From assembly GCA_910584805.1 (NCBI GenBank), contig CAJUCB010000044.1, positions 1-8,796 on the forward strand: DNA of 8,796 nt, written 5' to 3'. Source of the stretch: an uncultured Oscillospiraceae bacterium (GTDB lineage: Bacteria > Bacillota > Clostridia > Oscillospirales > Oscillospiraceae). Shown here piece after piece: positions 1 to 6,480 of this stretch. A program made the translations under genes and the position numbers. Numbering within the stretch: the first letter of the stretch is position 1; each line of letters starts with the position of its first letter. Under the pieces are notes generated by a model. The model made no database searches. It saw nothing but the letters and a program-made list of their open reading frames with translations, and was not told the DNA's origin.

Positions 1-1342
1 GGTCGGCCTCCTCGGTGTCGCTGCCCACGGTCTGGAAGTCCACGGTGACGCAGAAGGGGGTGCCGATCTCGTCCTGGCGGCGGTAGCGCTTGCCGATGGA
101 GCCGGCGTCGTCATAGTCCACCATGAACTCCTTGGAAAGCTCTGCCTGAAGCGCCTGGGCCTTCTCCCCCAGCTTCTTGCTCAGGGGCAGCACGGCGCAC
201 TTGAAGGGCGCCAGGGCAGGGTGCAGGTGGAGCACGGTGCGGATGTCGTCCTTGCCGTTCTTATCCTGACCCACCACTTCCTCGTCGTAGGCGTCGATGA
301 GGAAGGCCAGAGTCACCCGGTCCGCCCCCAGGGAGGGCTCGATGACGAAGGGGATGTAGTGCTCCCCGCTCTCCTGGTCGAAATAGGTCTGGTCTTTGCC
401 GGAGGTGGTTTGATGGGCGGTGAGGTCGTAGCTGGTGCGGCTGGCCACGCCCCACAGCTCCCCCCAGTCGGTGAAGGGGAAGGCGTATTCAAAGTCGGTG
501 GTGGCGTTGGAGTAGTGGGAGAGCTCGGCGGCCTCATGGTCCCGCAGGCGCAGGTTTTTCTCCTGCATCCCCAGCTCGTCCAGCCACTTTTTGCAAAAGT
601 CCTTCCAGTAGTTGAACCATTCCAGCTCCGTGCCGGGCTTGCAGAAGAATTCCAGCTCCATTTGCTCAAACTCCCGGGTGCGGAAGGTGAAGTTGCCGGG
701 GGTGATCTCGTTGCGGAAGCTCTTGCCGATCTGGCACACGCCAAAGGGCAGCTTCTTCCGGGTGGTGCGCTGGACGTTCTGGAAGTTGACAAAAATACCC
801 TGGGCGGTCTCCGGACGCAGGTACACGGTGTTCTTGGCGTCCTCGGTGACCCCCTGGAAGGTCTTGAACATCAGGTTAAACTGGCGGATATCCGTCCAGT
901 TGTGCTTGCCGCAGGAGGGGCAGCAGATGTTGTGCTGGTCAATGAAGTCCTTCATCTCACTCTGGGAGAGGGCGTCCACGGACTTGCCCAGGTCAAAGCT
1001 GTTGTCCTGGCACCACTCCTCAATGACCTTGTCCGCCCGGAAGCGCTCCTTGCACTCCTTGCAATCCATCAGGGGGTCAGAAAAGCCCCCCACGTGGCCG
1101 GAGGCCACCCAAACCTGGGGGTTCATCAGGATGGCGGCGTCCAGCCCCACGTTGTAGGGGTTCTCCTGGACGAACTTCTTCCACCAGGCCTTTTTCACGT
1201 TGTTTTTCAGCTCCACACCCAGGGGGCCGTAGTCCCAGGTGTTGGCCAGGCCGCCGTAGATCTCGCTGCCGGGGAACACAAAGCCCCGGCCCTTGCACAG
1301 GGCAACGATCTTCTCCATGGTCTTTTCGCTGTTGGCTAGCAT
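1..1342 (-). CDS. glyQS: Glycyl-tRNA synthetase, single-chain alpha2 type (3' end cut by window)
   Basis: Charges tRNA-Gly with glycine in the cytoplasm. 447 codons are visible; the C-terminus runs off the left edge, about 15-25 residues short of the usual ~460-470. It is a class II synthetase of the eukaryote-like homodimeric type, not the glyQ/glyS two-subunit enzyme. The N-terminal region has GSEIYGG and WDYGPLG (25-42). A Cys-rich insertion follows, with C94/C97 (CKEC) and C140-C144 (CCPSC), probably zinc-binding. Next come RPETAQG (176-182), motif 2 with FRNE (209-212) and the stretch 220-233, and motif 3 with GADR (339-342), whose Arg should contact ATP. The anticodon-binding domain starts near residue 370. 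The ATG at 1342 is preceded by AGGAGA at an 8-nt gap; the next in-frame ATG (codon 9) has no ribosome binding site. It has its own promoter at 1458-1485 and is separated by a terminator from the upstream gene. Confidence 0.97.
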   Translation of the reverse strand, partial: MLANSEKTMEKIVALCKGRGFVFPGSEIYGGLANTWDYGPLGVELKNNVKKAWWKKFVQENPYNVGLDAAILMNPQVWVASGHVGGFSDPLMDCKECKERFRADKVIEEWCQDNSFDLGKSVDALSQSEMKDFIDQHNICCPSCGKHNWTDIRQFNLMFKTFQGVTEDAKNTVYLRPETAQGIFVNFQNVQRTTRKKLPFGVCQIGKSFRNEITPGNFTFRTREFEQMELEFFCKPGTELEWFNYWKDFCKKWLDELGMQEKNLRLRDHEAAELSHYSNATTDFEYAFPFTDWGELWGVASRTSYDLTAHQTTSGKDQTYFDQESGEHYIPFVIEPSLGADRVTLAFLIDAYDEEVVGQDKNGKDDIRTVLHLHPALAPFKCAVLPLSKKLGEKAQALQAELSKEFMVDYDDAGSIGKRYRRQDEIGTPFCVTVDFQTVGSDTEEAD

Positions 1343-1362
1343 GTATATGATCTCCTCTCTCT

Positions 1363-1377
1363 CCGGCGCTGGGCCGG
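1363..1377 (-). repeat. GC-rich hairpin in the glyQS leader
   Basis: A perfect 5-bp GC-rich stem (CCGGC/GCCGG, 5-nt loop) sits 6 bp upstream of the glyQS ribosome binding site. It could influence translation or simply be a leader stem. No U-run follows, so it is not an intrinsic terminator. Confidence 0.4.
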
Positions 1378-1457
1378 TTGTACACGATGGTAAACTATAT
1401 ATTGGGCCGCCGGGGACGGGTGCCTTGCCCTTGGCTTCATAGAGCCATAATAGATTT

Positions 1458-1485
1458 ATTATATATAAATTTCACCCGCTGTCAA
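1458..1485 (-). promoter_or_regulatory. sigma-A promoter of glyQS
   Basis: On the minus strand a perfect -35 TTGACA (1480-1485) and a perfect -10 TATAAT (1458-1463) are separated by 16 bp, in an AT-rich island inside GC-rich DNA. Transcription should start near 1451, giving a leader of about 108 nt. That is short for a glycine T-box, and I find no T-box sequence (AGGGTGGNACC-like) in it. Confidence 0.85.
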
Positions 1486-1497
1486 GGGCCCATCCTG

Positions 1498-1530
1498 AAA
1501 AACGCCCCTGACCCAAACTGGGTCAGGGGC
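1498..1530 (-). terminator. Intrinsic terminator after the MBOAT/SGNH operon
   Basis: A perfect stem of 11-12 bp (1504-1515 with 1519-1530) has a 3-5 nt loop. Read on the minus strand it is followed by G and then five T (1498-1502). It lies 5 bp past the stop of the SGNH-like gene and just ahead of the glyQS promoter, so it insulates glyQS from the operon. On the plus strand the bases after the stem are not a T-run, so it is probably unidirectional. Confidence 0.9.
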
Positions 1531-1535
1531 TGTCT

Positions 1536-2594
1536 TTATCCAACGCCATCAAGCATACTGCCGGGCTGCTGCTCTGGCACCATCCCCGCCAGCCAGCTCC
1601 GGTATTCCGCCAAGTCCTGGTTCCAGCCCTGGTAGGCCGCCTCCCCCCGGCGGTCGGGGAGGTCGTAGTGTTCCAGGAGGTAAGCCCCCAGCCAGTGGCT
1701 GACCTTCTGCATCCCCCAGTAGTTCACATGGTACATGTTGGCCATGTCCTGGCTGTAGTCCAGGCCCAGGTCCTGGTACATCATGTTCACAAAGGGCACC
1801 CCCCAGTCCTGGGCGTAGCCCCCCACGGCGTTGACCATCTGCTGGCGGCCCAGCTCGTCCTCCTCCGGGGTGGTGAAGGGCACGGCGGTGAGAAGGAGCT
1901 CCACCCCCTCCTCCCGGCACAGGTCCACAATCCGTTTCAAATACTCCACCGCCACCTCTGGCGGCTGGATGGTCTCCTGCTCCGGCACCACCGTCCAACC
2001 CGCATAGGGCTGGTAGGTAGAGAACAACAGCTCCGTGCCCTTGTGGCGCACCACCGGCTCCTGGACCTCCTCCTGGAAGAGCTCCTTCCAGCGGGTGTGG
2101 TAGGTTATCAGGTCGATGAGGTATTCCGGCTGCCGCTCCCGCTCCACCAGGTCGAAAATGGCCTGGTACTTGGGCAGGCCGAAGCGCATACAGTCCAGGT
2201 TGTAGTGGAGGGCGGCCTCTGTCTCGTACAGGCAGTCCTGGACGATTTTGTAGATGTCCAGCACAATCACCTTGGGGGTCTGGAACCGCAGGGCCTCCTT
2301 CACCGCATAGTAGGTCATGGGCAGCACCTGACTGTTCTGGGCAAAGTTGTTGGACACCAAGCCGTACTCCTCCCACAGCTCCAAGGGGGACACGGCGTTG
2401 AGCATGTGGGAGGAGCCCATAAAGAGCACGTCAATGGAGTGTTTCGGCTCGTCATACAGCCCGATGGCCGCCGCGGTATACTGGTTCCCCCGCATCCTCC
2501 CAGACAAGAGCTGGAACAAAAACAGGAACAGCAGGAGAAAGGCCACAGCGGAGATGGCCCGCCGGGCCCGCCGGGAGAGGAAACGCCTGTGCAT
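1536..2594 (-). CDS. Membrane-anchored SGNH/DltD-like protein, partner of the MBOAT acyltransferase
   Basis: 352 residues. A basic N-terminus (RRARR) leads into one hydrophobic segment (about 13-31), a signal anchor that places the rest outside the membrane. The SGNH-type nucleophile motif is GSSH at 60-63 (Ser61 likely); a C-terminal His block is YHVNYWG (288-294, His289), preceded by Asp a few residues earlier. This resembles the DltD/AlgX/AlgJ architecture, in which an extracytoplasmic SGNH-like protein works with an MBOAT channel to acylate envelope polymers. The ATG at 2594 is preceded by AGGAGGTG at an 8-nt gap; the open frame extends much further upstream but only as a shadow of the MBOAT gene. 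The ribosome binding site contains the stop codon of that gene, so the two are tightly linked. The exact family and acceptor are not established; a bare SGNH esterase is the main alternative. Confidence 0.85.
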   Translation of the reverse strand: MHRRFLSRRARRAISAVAFLLLFLFLFQLLSGRMRGNQYTAAAIGLYDEPKHSIDVLFMGSSHMLNAVSPLELWEEYGLVSNNFAQNSQVLPMTYYAVKEALRFQTPKVIVLDIYKIVQDCLYETEAALHYNLDCMRFGLPKYQAIFDLVERERQPEYLIDLITYHTRWKELFQEEVQEPVVRHKGTELLFSTYQPYAGWTVVPEQETIQPPEVAVEYLKRIVDLCREEGVELLLTAVPFTTPEEDELGRQQMVNAVGGYAQDWGVPFVNMMYQDLGLDYSQDMANMYHVNYWGMQKVSHWLGAYLLEHYDLPDRRGEAAYQGWNQDLAEYRSWLAGMVPEQQPGSMLDGVG

Positions 2595-2602
2595 AGCGGG
2601 AA

Positions 2603-2611
2603 CACCTCCTA
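2603..2611 (-). promoter_or_regulatory. Ribosome binding site overlapping a stop codon
   Basis: TAGGAGGTG on the minus strand: TAG (2609-2611) ends the MBOAT gene and AGGAGGTG (2603-2610) is the ribosome binding site of the SGNH-like gene. Ribosomes finishing the first gene land on the binding site of the second, a layout that suggests translational coupling. It also fixes ATG 2594 as the start. Confidence 0.85.
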
Positions 2612-4099
2612 AAACGCAAAATAGATGAAGGCCGCCGCGTCGTAGTTGGGGCCGTAGATGCCAAAGATGAGGATGGTAAAGATCAGCAGCAGGTAGGCCA
2701 CCCACCGCAGGGGCAGCACCTGCCGTTCCAGCAGCTTCCCCATGTCCTTCCACTCGTTGAGGAAGTCCGCCAAAACCAGCACCGCCAGGGCGGCCACCGC
2801 CACGGTGAAGTCCCCCCGGTCCAGACCGAACTGATACAACCCCTCCCCCGCCAGGGCATTGCCCCGCCAGTCCAGGAGCATGGCCCGGATCAGCGTCACC
2901 GCGTCCCCCAGGCTGTTGGCCCGGAAGAAGAGGAAGGCGAAGGAGGTGAGGCAGAAGGTCACAGGCACCGCCACCAGCTTGCGCAAAAGCCCCTCCTCCT
3001 GGATGTGGAGGGCAGCGCGCAGGGCCTGCCGGGGCGGCCGGGTCAGCTTCCCCACCACCTGGTACAGGCCGTGGAGCCCACCCCAGAGCACAAAGGTCCA
3101 TCCCGCCCCGTGCCATAGCCCGCTGACCAAAAACACAATCATCAGGTTGGCAAGGGCCCGGGCCTCCCCCTTCCGGCTGCCTCCCAGGGGGATGTACAAA
3201 TAGTCCCGGAACCAGGTGGACAGGGAGATGTGCCACCGCCGCCAAAAGTCCTGGATGGACAGGGCCAAGAAGGGCCGGTGGAAGTTGTCCATGAGCCGGA
3301 TGCCCATTACCTGGGCGGCCCCGATGGCGATGTTGGAATAGCCGCCGAAATCACAATAAATCTGGAATGTAAATAGTACCGTTGCCACAGCAACGGTACT
3401 GCCGGGCTTCCCGGCAGGGTCATGGAACACCGTGTCCACCCACATAGCCACCCGGTCGGCAATCACCAATTTTTGAAAGAACCCCCAGCCCATCCGCAAG
3501 AGCCCCGCCCGGGCCCGGCGATAGTGGAACTTCCGCGGCCGCTTCAACTGCTTGAGCAGGGAGCCGGAGCGCTCAATGGGCCCCGCCACCAGCTGGGGGA
3601 AGAAGGAGACGAAGAGGGCATAGCGGAAAAAGTTGGTCTCCGCCCGGGTGTCCCCCCGGTAAACATCCACCGTGTAGCCCAGGGCCTGGAAGGTGTAAAA
3701 GGAGATGCCCACCGGGAGCAGCAGGTCAATGGCCGGGGCCGCAACACTCAGCCCCGCCAGCCCCAGGAGCCGGGCCAGGTTGTCCAGCAAAAAGCCCAGG
3801 TACTTGAAGGTACACAAAATCGCCAGGTTGGACCCAAAGCTCAGCCCCACCCACAGCTTCTTGCGCCGCTGCCTGGCCGCCGGGTCGGGGATGCGCTCCG
3901 CGTCCCGGAGCAGCAACCCGCTGAAATAGGTGATGGCCGTGGAGAGCAGCATCAGCAGGGCGTACTTGGGGTTCCAACACATATAGAAATAATAACTGGC
4001 CCCCAGCAGCCAAAACGTCCTCAGCCGCTCCGGGATGAGGAAATAGGCCAGGGTAACCAGAGGAAAAAAGAGCAAAAACGGAAAGGAATTGAACAGCAT
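2609..4099 (-). CDS. MBOAT-family membrane-bound O-acyltransferase (AlgI/DltB-like)
   Basis: 496 residues, strongly hydrophobic with many membrane segments, typical AlgI-family length. Diagnostic blocks in order: LPVGISFYTFQALGY (128-142), FFPQLVAGPIER (166-177), CDFGGYSNIAIG (249-260), RPFLALSIQDFWRRWH (275-290, conserved His290), WFRDYLYIPLGG (296-307) and SGLWHG (326-331) with the expected catalytic His330. Family members pass an activated acyl or acetyl group through the membrane to an outside acceptor: alginate for AlgI, teichoic acid D-alanylation for DltB. Its operon partner is the SGNH-like gene downstream. No dltA or dltC is present, which argues against a complete dlt operon, and no glycan-synthesis gene reveals the acceptor. 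The ATG at 4099 has AAAGGGG at a 7-nt gap. Two perfect inverted repeats lie within the gene (3375-3417). Confidence 0.95.
   Translation of the reverse strand: MLFNSFPFLLFFPLVTLAYFLIPERLRTFWLLGASYYFYMCWNPKYALLMLLSTAITYFSGLLLRDAERIPDPAARQRRKKLWVGLSFGSNLAILCTFKYLGFLLDNLARLLGLAGLSVAAPAIDLLLPVGISFYTFQALGYTVDVYRGDTRAETNFFRYALFVSFFPQLVAGPIERSGSLLKQLKRPRKFHYRRARAGLLRMGWGFFQKLVIADRVAMWVDTVFHDPAGKPGSTVAVATVLFTFQIYCDFGGYSNIAIGAAQVMGIRLMDNFHRPFLALSIQDFWRRWHISLSTWFRDYLYIPLGGSRKGEARALANLMIVFLVSGLWHGAGWTFVLWGGLHGLYQVVGKLTRPPRQALRAALHIQEEGLLRKLVAVPVTFCLTSFAFLFFRANSLGDAVTLIRAMLLDWRGNALAGEGLYQFGLDRGDFTVAVAALAVLVLADFLNEWKDMGKLLERQVLPLRWVAYLLLIFTILIFGIYGPNYDAAAFIYFAF
3375..3417. repeat. Two back-to-back perfect inverted repeats inside the MBOAT gene
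   Basis: Stem 1 is 11 bp, perfect, with a 4-nt loop (3375-3385 with 3390-3400). Stem 2 is 8 bp, perfect, with a 3-nt loop (3399-3406 with 3410-3417). They overlap by two bases. Both lie in the loop-encoding part of the MBOAT gene around residues 229-241 (PAGKPGSTVAVAT). No U-run follows on either strand, so they are not standard terminators. Confidence 0.8.
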
Positions 4100-4128
4100 G
4101 AAGGGACCCCTTTCTTACGTGTCCTATA

Positions 4129-4157
4129 AGCATACCACAGCCCCAGCCAAATTTCCA
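4129..4157 (-). promoter_or_regulatory. Candidate promoter of the MBOAT/SGNH operon
   Basis: On the minus strand TATGCT (4129-4134) is preceded by TGG, an extended -10. A weak -35, TGGAAA (4152-4157), lies 17 bp upstream. The inferred start near 4122 leaves a short leader of about 22 nt before ATG 4099. Confidence 0.5.
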
Positions 4158-4230
4158 GAAAAAAGTCCCCCCCACGCTATCCTCAAAAAAGCTCCGCCTG
4201 TTTCGACCGCCTGCTATCCCAATAAAAAAC

Positions 4231-4306
4231 CCACTCCCGTTACCGTGCGAAAGCCTATAGCCCCCCACAACGCCAGAAGCGAGTCTAAAGTTTTTACCTA
4301 CTTTTT
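4231..4306. repeat. Degenerate tandem repeat, copy 1
   Basis: First of two related blocks in the gene-free stretch 4100-4438. Landmarks shared with copy 2 in the same order are CCGTTACCG (4237-4245), a C-run, ACGCCAGAAGCGAG (4270-4283), TAAAGTT and CCTACTTTTT (4297-4306). The offset between copies drifts from 109 to 114 bp, so small indels have accumulated. A weaker third relative may lie at about 4163-4190. The minus strand stays open here, giving repeated LASGV peptides, but there is no credible start or family. Confidence 0.7.
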
Positions 4307-4339
4307 GAGAGAATACCAAAAACCCCAACAGCCCCCACC

Positions 4340-4420
4340 CACTTTCCGTTACCGGGTTGAGATGTAAAAGGTCCCCCCCAACGCCAGAAGCGAGCTTAAA
4401 GTTCTTTTTGCCTACTTTTT
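4340..4420. repeat. Degenerate tandem repeat, copy 2
   Basis: Second copy of the ~110-bp unit: CCGTTACCG (4346-4354), ACGCCAGAAGCGAG (4381-4394) and CCTACTTTTT (4411-4420). In this copy the last block is also the left arm of a 12-bp hairpin (4411-4438); copy 1 has no right arm, so it looks truncated. This fits a dispersed intergenic repeat that ends in a hairpin, but other genomic copies cannot be seen from here. Confidence 0.7.
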
Positions 4421-4438
4421 CTTTCAAGAAAAAGTAGG
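4411..4438. repeat. Perfect 12-bp hairpin abutting the zinc-ribbon gene stop
   Basis: CCTACTTTTTCT (4411-4422) pairs perfectly with 4427-4438 around a 4-nt loop. It begins at the base directly after the TAA of the minus-strand zinc-ribbon gene. On the minus strand the stem is followed by CAAAAAG, not a U-run, so it is not a canonical intrinsic terminator. It may still stabilise the 3' end of the mRNA or mark the end of the neighbouring repeat. Confidence 0.75.
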
Positions 4439-4828
4439 TTAGGATTTGGTTTCAAAATGGGAGGAGCAGGAGCGGCAGGTGATCTGGACCGTCCCCAGGC
4501 CCCGGGGCACCCGCATGGGCTGGCCGCAGTTGGGGCACTTGAAATAATAATACTCCCGATCCGGCGTCAGCGCCCGCTTGCGCCGGCGGAACCACTGGGA
4601 GATGGCCCGGAGCAGCGCCAAAAAGCGGGCATTCTCCAAATTCCGCTTCTCCTGATCCCTGGAAAATACCCGGCTGAGAAGATATACCAGCACAATGGCC
4701 GCCGGAATATACAGGGGCAAATACAACCGCCCCAACTGGGTGAGCAACAGGAAGAGCACCAGCCAAAACAGGCTGTAAAAATCCACCCCCGGGTGCTTCT
4801 GCCAAAAATTCTTGACGTGCTCCGCCAT
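4439..4828 (-). CDS. Small two-TM protein with C-terminal zinc ribbon, function unknown
   Basis: 129 residues. Two hydrophobic helices (about 17-34 and 36-52) are followed by a very basic linker (60-91, with RRRKR at 81-85) and a zinc ribbon with Cys98/Cys101 (CPNC) and Cys118/Cys121 (CRSC). The tail is probably cytoplasmic by the positive-inside rule. I do not recognise a named family; membrane-tethered zinc ribbons of this size are usually hypothetical in Clostridia. I choose ATG 4828 because AGGAGGTG lies 6 nt upstream; an in-frame ATG at 4852 would have the binding site inside the gene. It has its own promoter at 4872-4899, so it is not simply the tail of bioY-birA. A role in nucleic-acid or protein contact at the membrane is speculation. 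Confidence 0.85.
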   Translation of the reverse strand: MAEHVKNFWQKHPGVDFYSLFWLVLFLLLTQLGRLYLPLYIPAAIVLVYLLSRVFSRDQEKRNLENARFLALLRAISQWFRRRKRALTPDREYYYFKCPNCGQPMRVPRGLGTVQITCRSCSSHFETKS

Positions 4829-4871
4829 AGGGGCCACCTCCTGCAATAACAATAGTATTTAACAATCTATC

Positions 4872-4899
4872 ATTATAGCGTTTTGTCGCCAACAGTCAA
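4872..4899 (-). promoter_or_regulatory. sigma-A promoter of the zinc-ribbon gene
   Basis: Minus-strand TTGACT (4894-4899) and perfect TATAAT (4872-4877) are 16 bp apart. The -35 lies only 7 bp beyond the birA stop codon. The start should be near 4865, giving a leader of about 37 nt. Confidence 0.8.
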
Positions 4900-4906
4900 G
4901 AAGCGC

Positions 4907-5896
4907 TCATAAAAATTTACAATTTCTTTCAGAAAGCCGGACCCGTACCTCCCCGGAGGAGAGGTCCCGCTCCCTCCCGTCCGCCTCCCGGACCCGGAGG
5001 GTGAAGTCCGGGTTCAGGTCCAGCACCGTGGCCGGACGGACCCGTCCCCCTTCCAGCACCTCCACCGCCTGGCCTAACACCAGGCAGCGGCTGCGGTAGG
5101 CCTCGAAAAAGCTCCGCTCTTGAACCTGGGGATAGAGGGTGAAAAAGTGGTTCAGCAGGCTCCCCGCCAGCTGGCAGCGCAGAGCCCCCGTAGGCCGCGC
5201 CTGGAACACCGCCCCCGCCTGGTCCAGCTCCGGGGGGAAGCCCCCCTGGGGCGGGTATACATTCACCCCAATGCCCACCACGGCATAGCGCATCCCCCCG
5301 GTTTCCAGGTCCACGTCCCCCTCGGTGAGGATGCCGCAGACCTTTTTCCCCCGGCAGAACACGTCGTTGACCCACTTGATCTGGGTCTCCACCCCGGTGA
5401 CCTCCTCAATGGCAAAGGCGGTGGCCACCGCCGCGCAGGTGGTGAGCAGCAGCGCCGCCTGGGCGGAAATGCTGGGCCGCAGGAGGAAGCTCATATACAG
5501 CCCCGAATCCGCCGGGGAGAAAAAGCTGTGGTCCCGCCGCCCCCGCCCGGCGCTCTGGCGCCGGGCAATGAGCACCGTGCCCTCCGGGGCCCCCGACAGG
5601 GCCTGCTCCCGGAGGACGTTGTTGGTGGAGCTGACCTCCTCCCGCACCTCCACTTGGAGGCCGGATACCGTAACATAGCGGGCAATGCCCTGGGGGGTGA
5701 GCATATCGCTGTCCGCCGGCAGGCGGTAGCCCCGATGGGGGGCGGCGTCGATGGGCACGCCCCCCTCCCGCAGCTGGGATATGGCTTTCCACACAGCAGC
5801 CCGGGTGACGGAGAGCTCCGCCGCCAGGGCCTCCCCGGAGAAATACTCCCCCCGGTGGGCCTCTAAGGCCTCTAACACGCGGTCACGGACCAACAT
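4907..5896 (-). CDS. birA: Biotin-protein ligase / biotin operon repressor
   Basis: 329 residues, group II BirA. It activates biotin to biotinyl-AMP, transfers it to the lysine of biotin-dependent carboxylases, and as a dimer bound to biotinyl-AMP represses biotin genes. The N-terminal winged helix-turn-helix is at about 5-59 (recognition region around 29-42, RAAVWKAISQL). Catalytic landmarks are SSTN (89-92), the biotinyl-AMP loop GRGRR (117-121), KWVNDV (174-179), GIL and the VGIGVNV strand; a C-terminal SH3-like cap follows. The loop reads GRGRRDH where E. coli has GRGRRGR. ATG 5896 has GAGGTGAT upstream; the open frame begins at a TTG (5914) that would cover that binding site. It follows bioY by 23 bp, so the two form an operon. 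No terminator is visible after it. Confidence 0.96.
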   Translation of the reverse strand: MLVRDRVLEALEAHRGEYFSGEALAAELSVTRAAVWKAISQLREGGVPIDAAPHRGYRLPADSDMLTPQGIARYVTVSGLQVEVREEVSSTNNVLREQALSGAPEGTVLIARRQSAGRGRRDHSFFSPADSGLYMSFLLRPSISAQAALLLTTCAAVATAFAIEEVTGVETQIKWVNDVFCRGKKVCGILTEGDVDLETGGMRYAVVGIGVNVYPPQGGFPPELDQAGAVFQARPTGALRCQLAGSLLNHFFTLYPQVQERSFFEAYRSRCLVLGQAVEVLEGGRVRPATVLDLNPDFTLRVREADGRERDLSSGEVRVRLSERNCKFL

Positions 5897-5919
5897 GAGA
5901 TCACCTCGTAACAATCAAA

Positions 5920-6480
5920 TCAATGGATGTAGGGCCCCACCCGCTTCCAGACCACCAGGGCAAGAAACATTTTCACCAAACCGGGCAAGATAAAGGGGAC
6001 CACGCAGGTGGCCAGGGCCCCGGTGAGGGTGGCGGCATTGCCGCCGCCGGTGTAGACCTTCAGGAACCAGACGGTACCAAAGGCGTAGTTCACCACCGTC
6101 ACCAGCAGCATACAGAAGGTCTGGGCCCAAAACCCTGTGCCCACACGGGAGCTAATGGCCCAATACAGCAGCCCCGCCGCCAGAAAGCCCACAAGGTAGC
6201 CCCCTGTGGCCCCCAACAGCACCCCCGGCCCGGCGTTGAAGCCGGAGAACACCGGCAGGCCCACCAGGCCCAGGCAGAGGTAAAGGGTGATGGCAAGGGT
6301 CCCCCGCTTGCCCCCCAGGAGCAGCAGGGCCGCGAAGATGGCAAAGGTCTGCATGGTGAAAGGGACTGGGCCGAAGGGCACCGTAATCCAGCTGCACACC
6401 GCCATCAAGGCGGCCATCAAGGCGATGTAGCACAGGTCACGGACCTTGGTTTGGGGTTTGGGTAGGACTTGTGTTGACAT
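5920..6480 (-). CDS. bioY: Biotin transporter BioY (ECF S component)
   Basis: 186 residues, about six membrane segments, the usual BioY length. It is the biotin-binding membrane subunit that works with the ECF energy module (EcfA/A'/T) or, in some bacteria, alone. Family blocks seen: VPFGPVPFTMQTFAIF (34-49), LLLGGKRGTLA (53-63), YLCLGLVGLPVF (67-78), GPGVLLGATGGYLVGF (84-99). No ecf genes are in the window, so the energising module must be elsewhere. ATG 6480 is chosen; the frame also opens at TTG 6489, but the only plausible binding site (GAGG at 6509-6512 read in reverse) is better spaced for the ATG. It is the first gene of the bioY-birA operon, expressed from 6515-6543 under a BirA-type operator. 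Confidence 0.95.
   Translation of the reverse strand: MSTQVLPKPQTKVRDLCYIALMAALMAVCSWITVPFGPVPFTMQTFAIFAALLLLGGKRGTLAITLYLCLGLVGLPVFSGFNAGPGVLLGATGGYLVGFLAAGLLYWAISSRVGTGFWAQTFCMLLVTVVNYAFGTVWFLKVYTGGGNAATLTGALATCVVPFILPGLVKMFLALVVWKRVGPYIH

Noticed and set aside
221..1339. Long plus-strand open frame (372 codons) opposite glyQS
   Set aside because: It is antisense to an unmistakable glycyl-tRNA synthetase, has low-complexity composition rich in G, V, L, H and A typical of GC-rich shadows, and no known domain.
1668..2612. Plus-strand open frame (314 codons) opposite the SGNH-like gene
   Set aside because: Shadow of a gene with good start, motifs and operon context; no plausible domain.
2595..3245. 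N-terminal extension of the SGNH-like frame up to 3245
   Set aside because: The extension is out of frame over the MBOAT gene and has shadow-like composition; the strong ribosome binding site at 2603-2610 fixes the start at 2594.
3422..4129. Plus-strand open frame (235 codons) opposite MBOAT
   Set aside because: Gln/Pro/Arg-rich shadow of the MBOAT gene with no recognisable domain.
3726..4427. Minus-strand open frame with repeated LASGV peptides
   Set aside because: The first part merely translates the tandem repeats and the rest overlaps MBOAT in another frame; no ribosome binding site or family.
5120..5866. Plus-strand open frame (248 codons) opposite birA
   Set aside because: Antisense shadow; birA is certain from its motifs.
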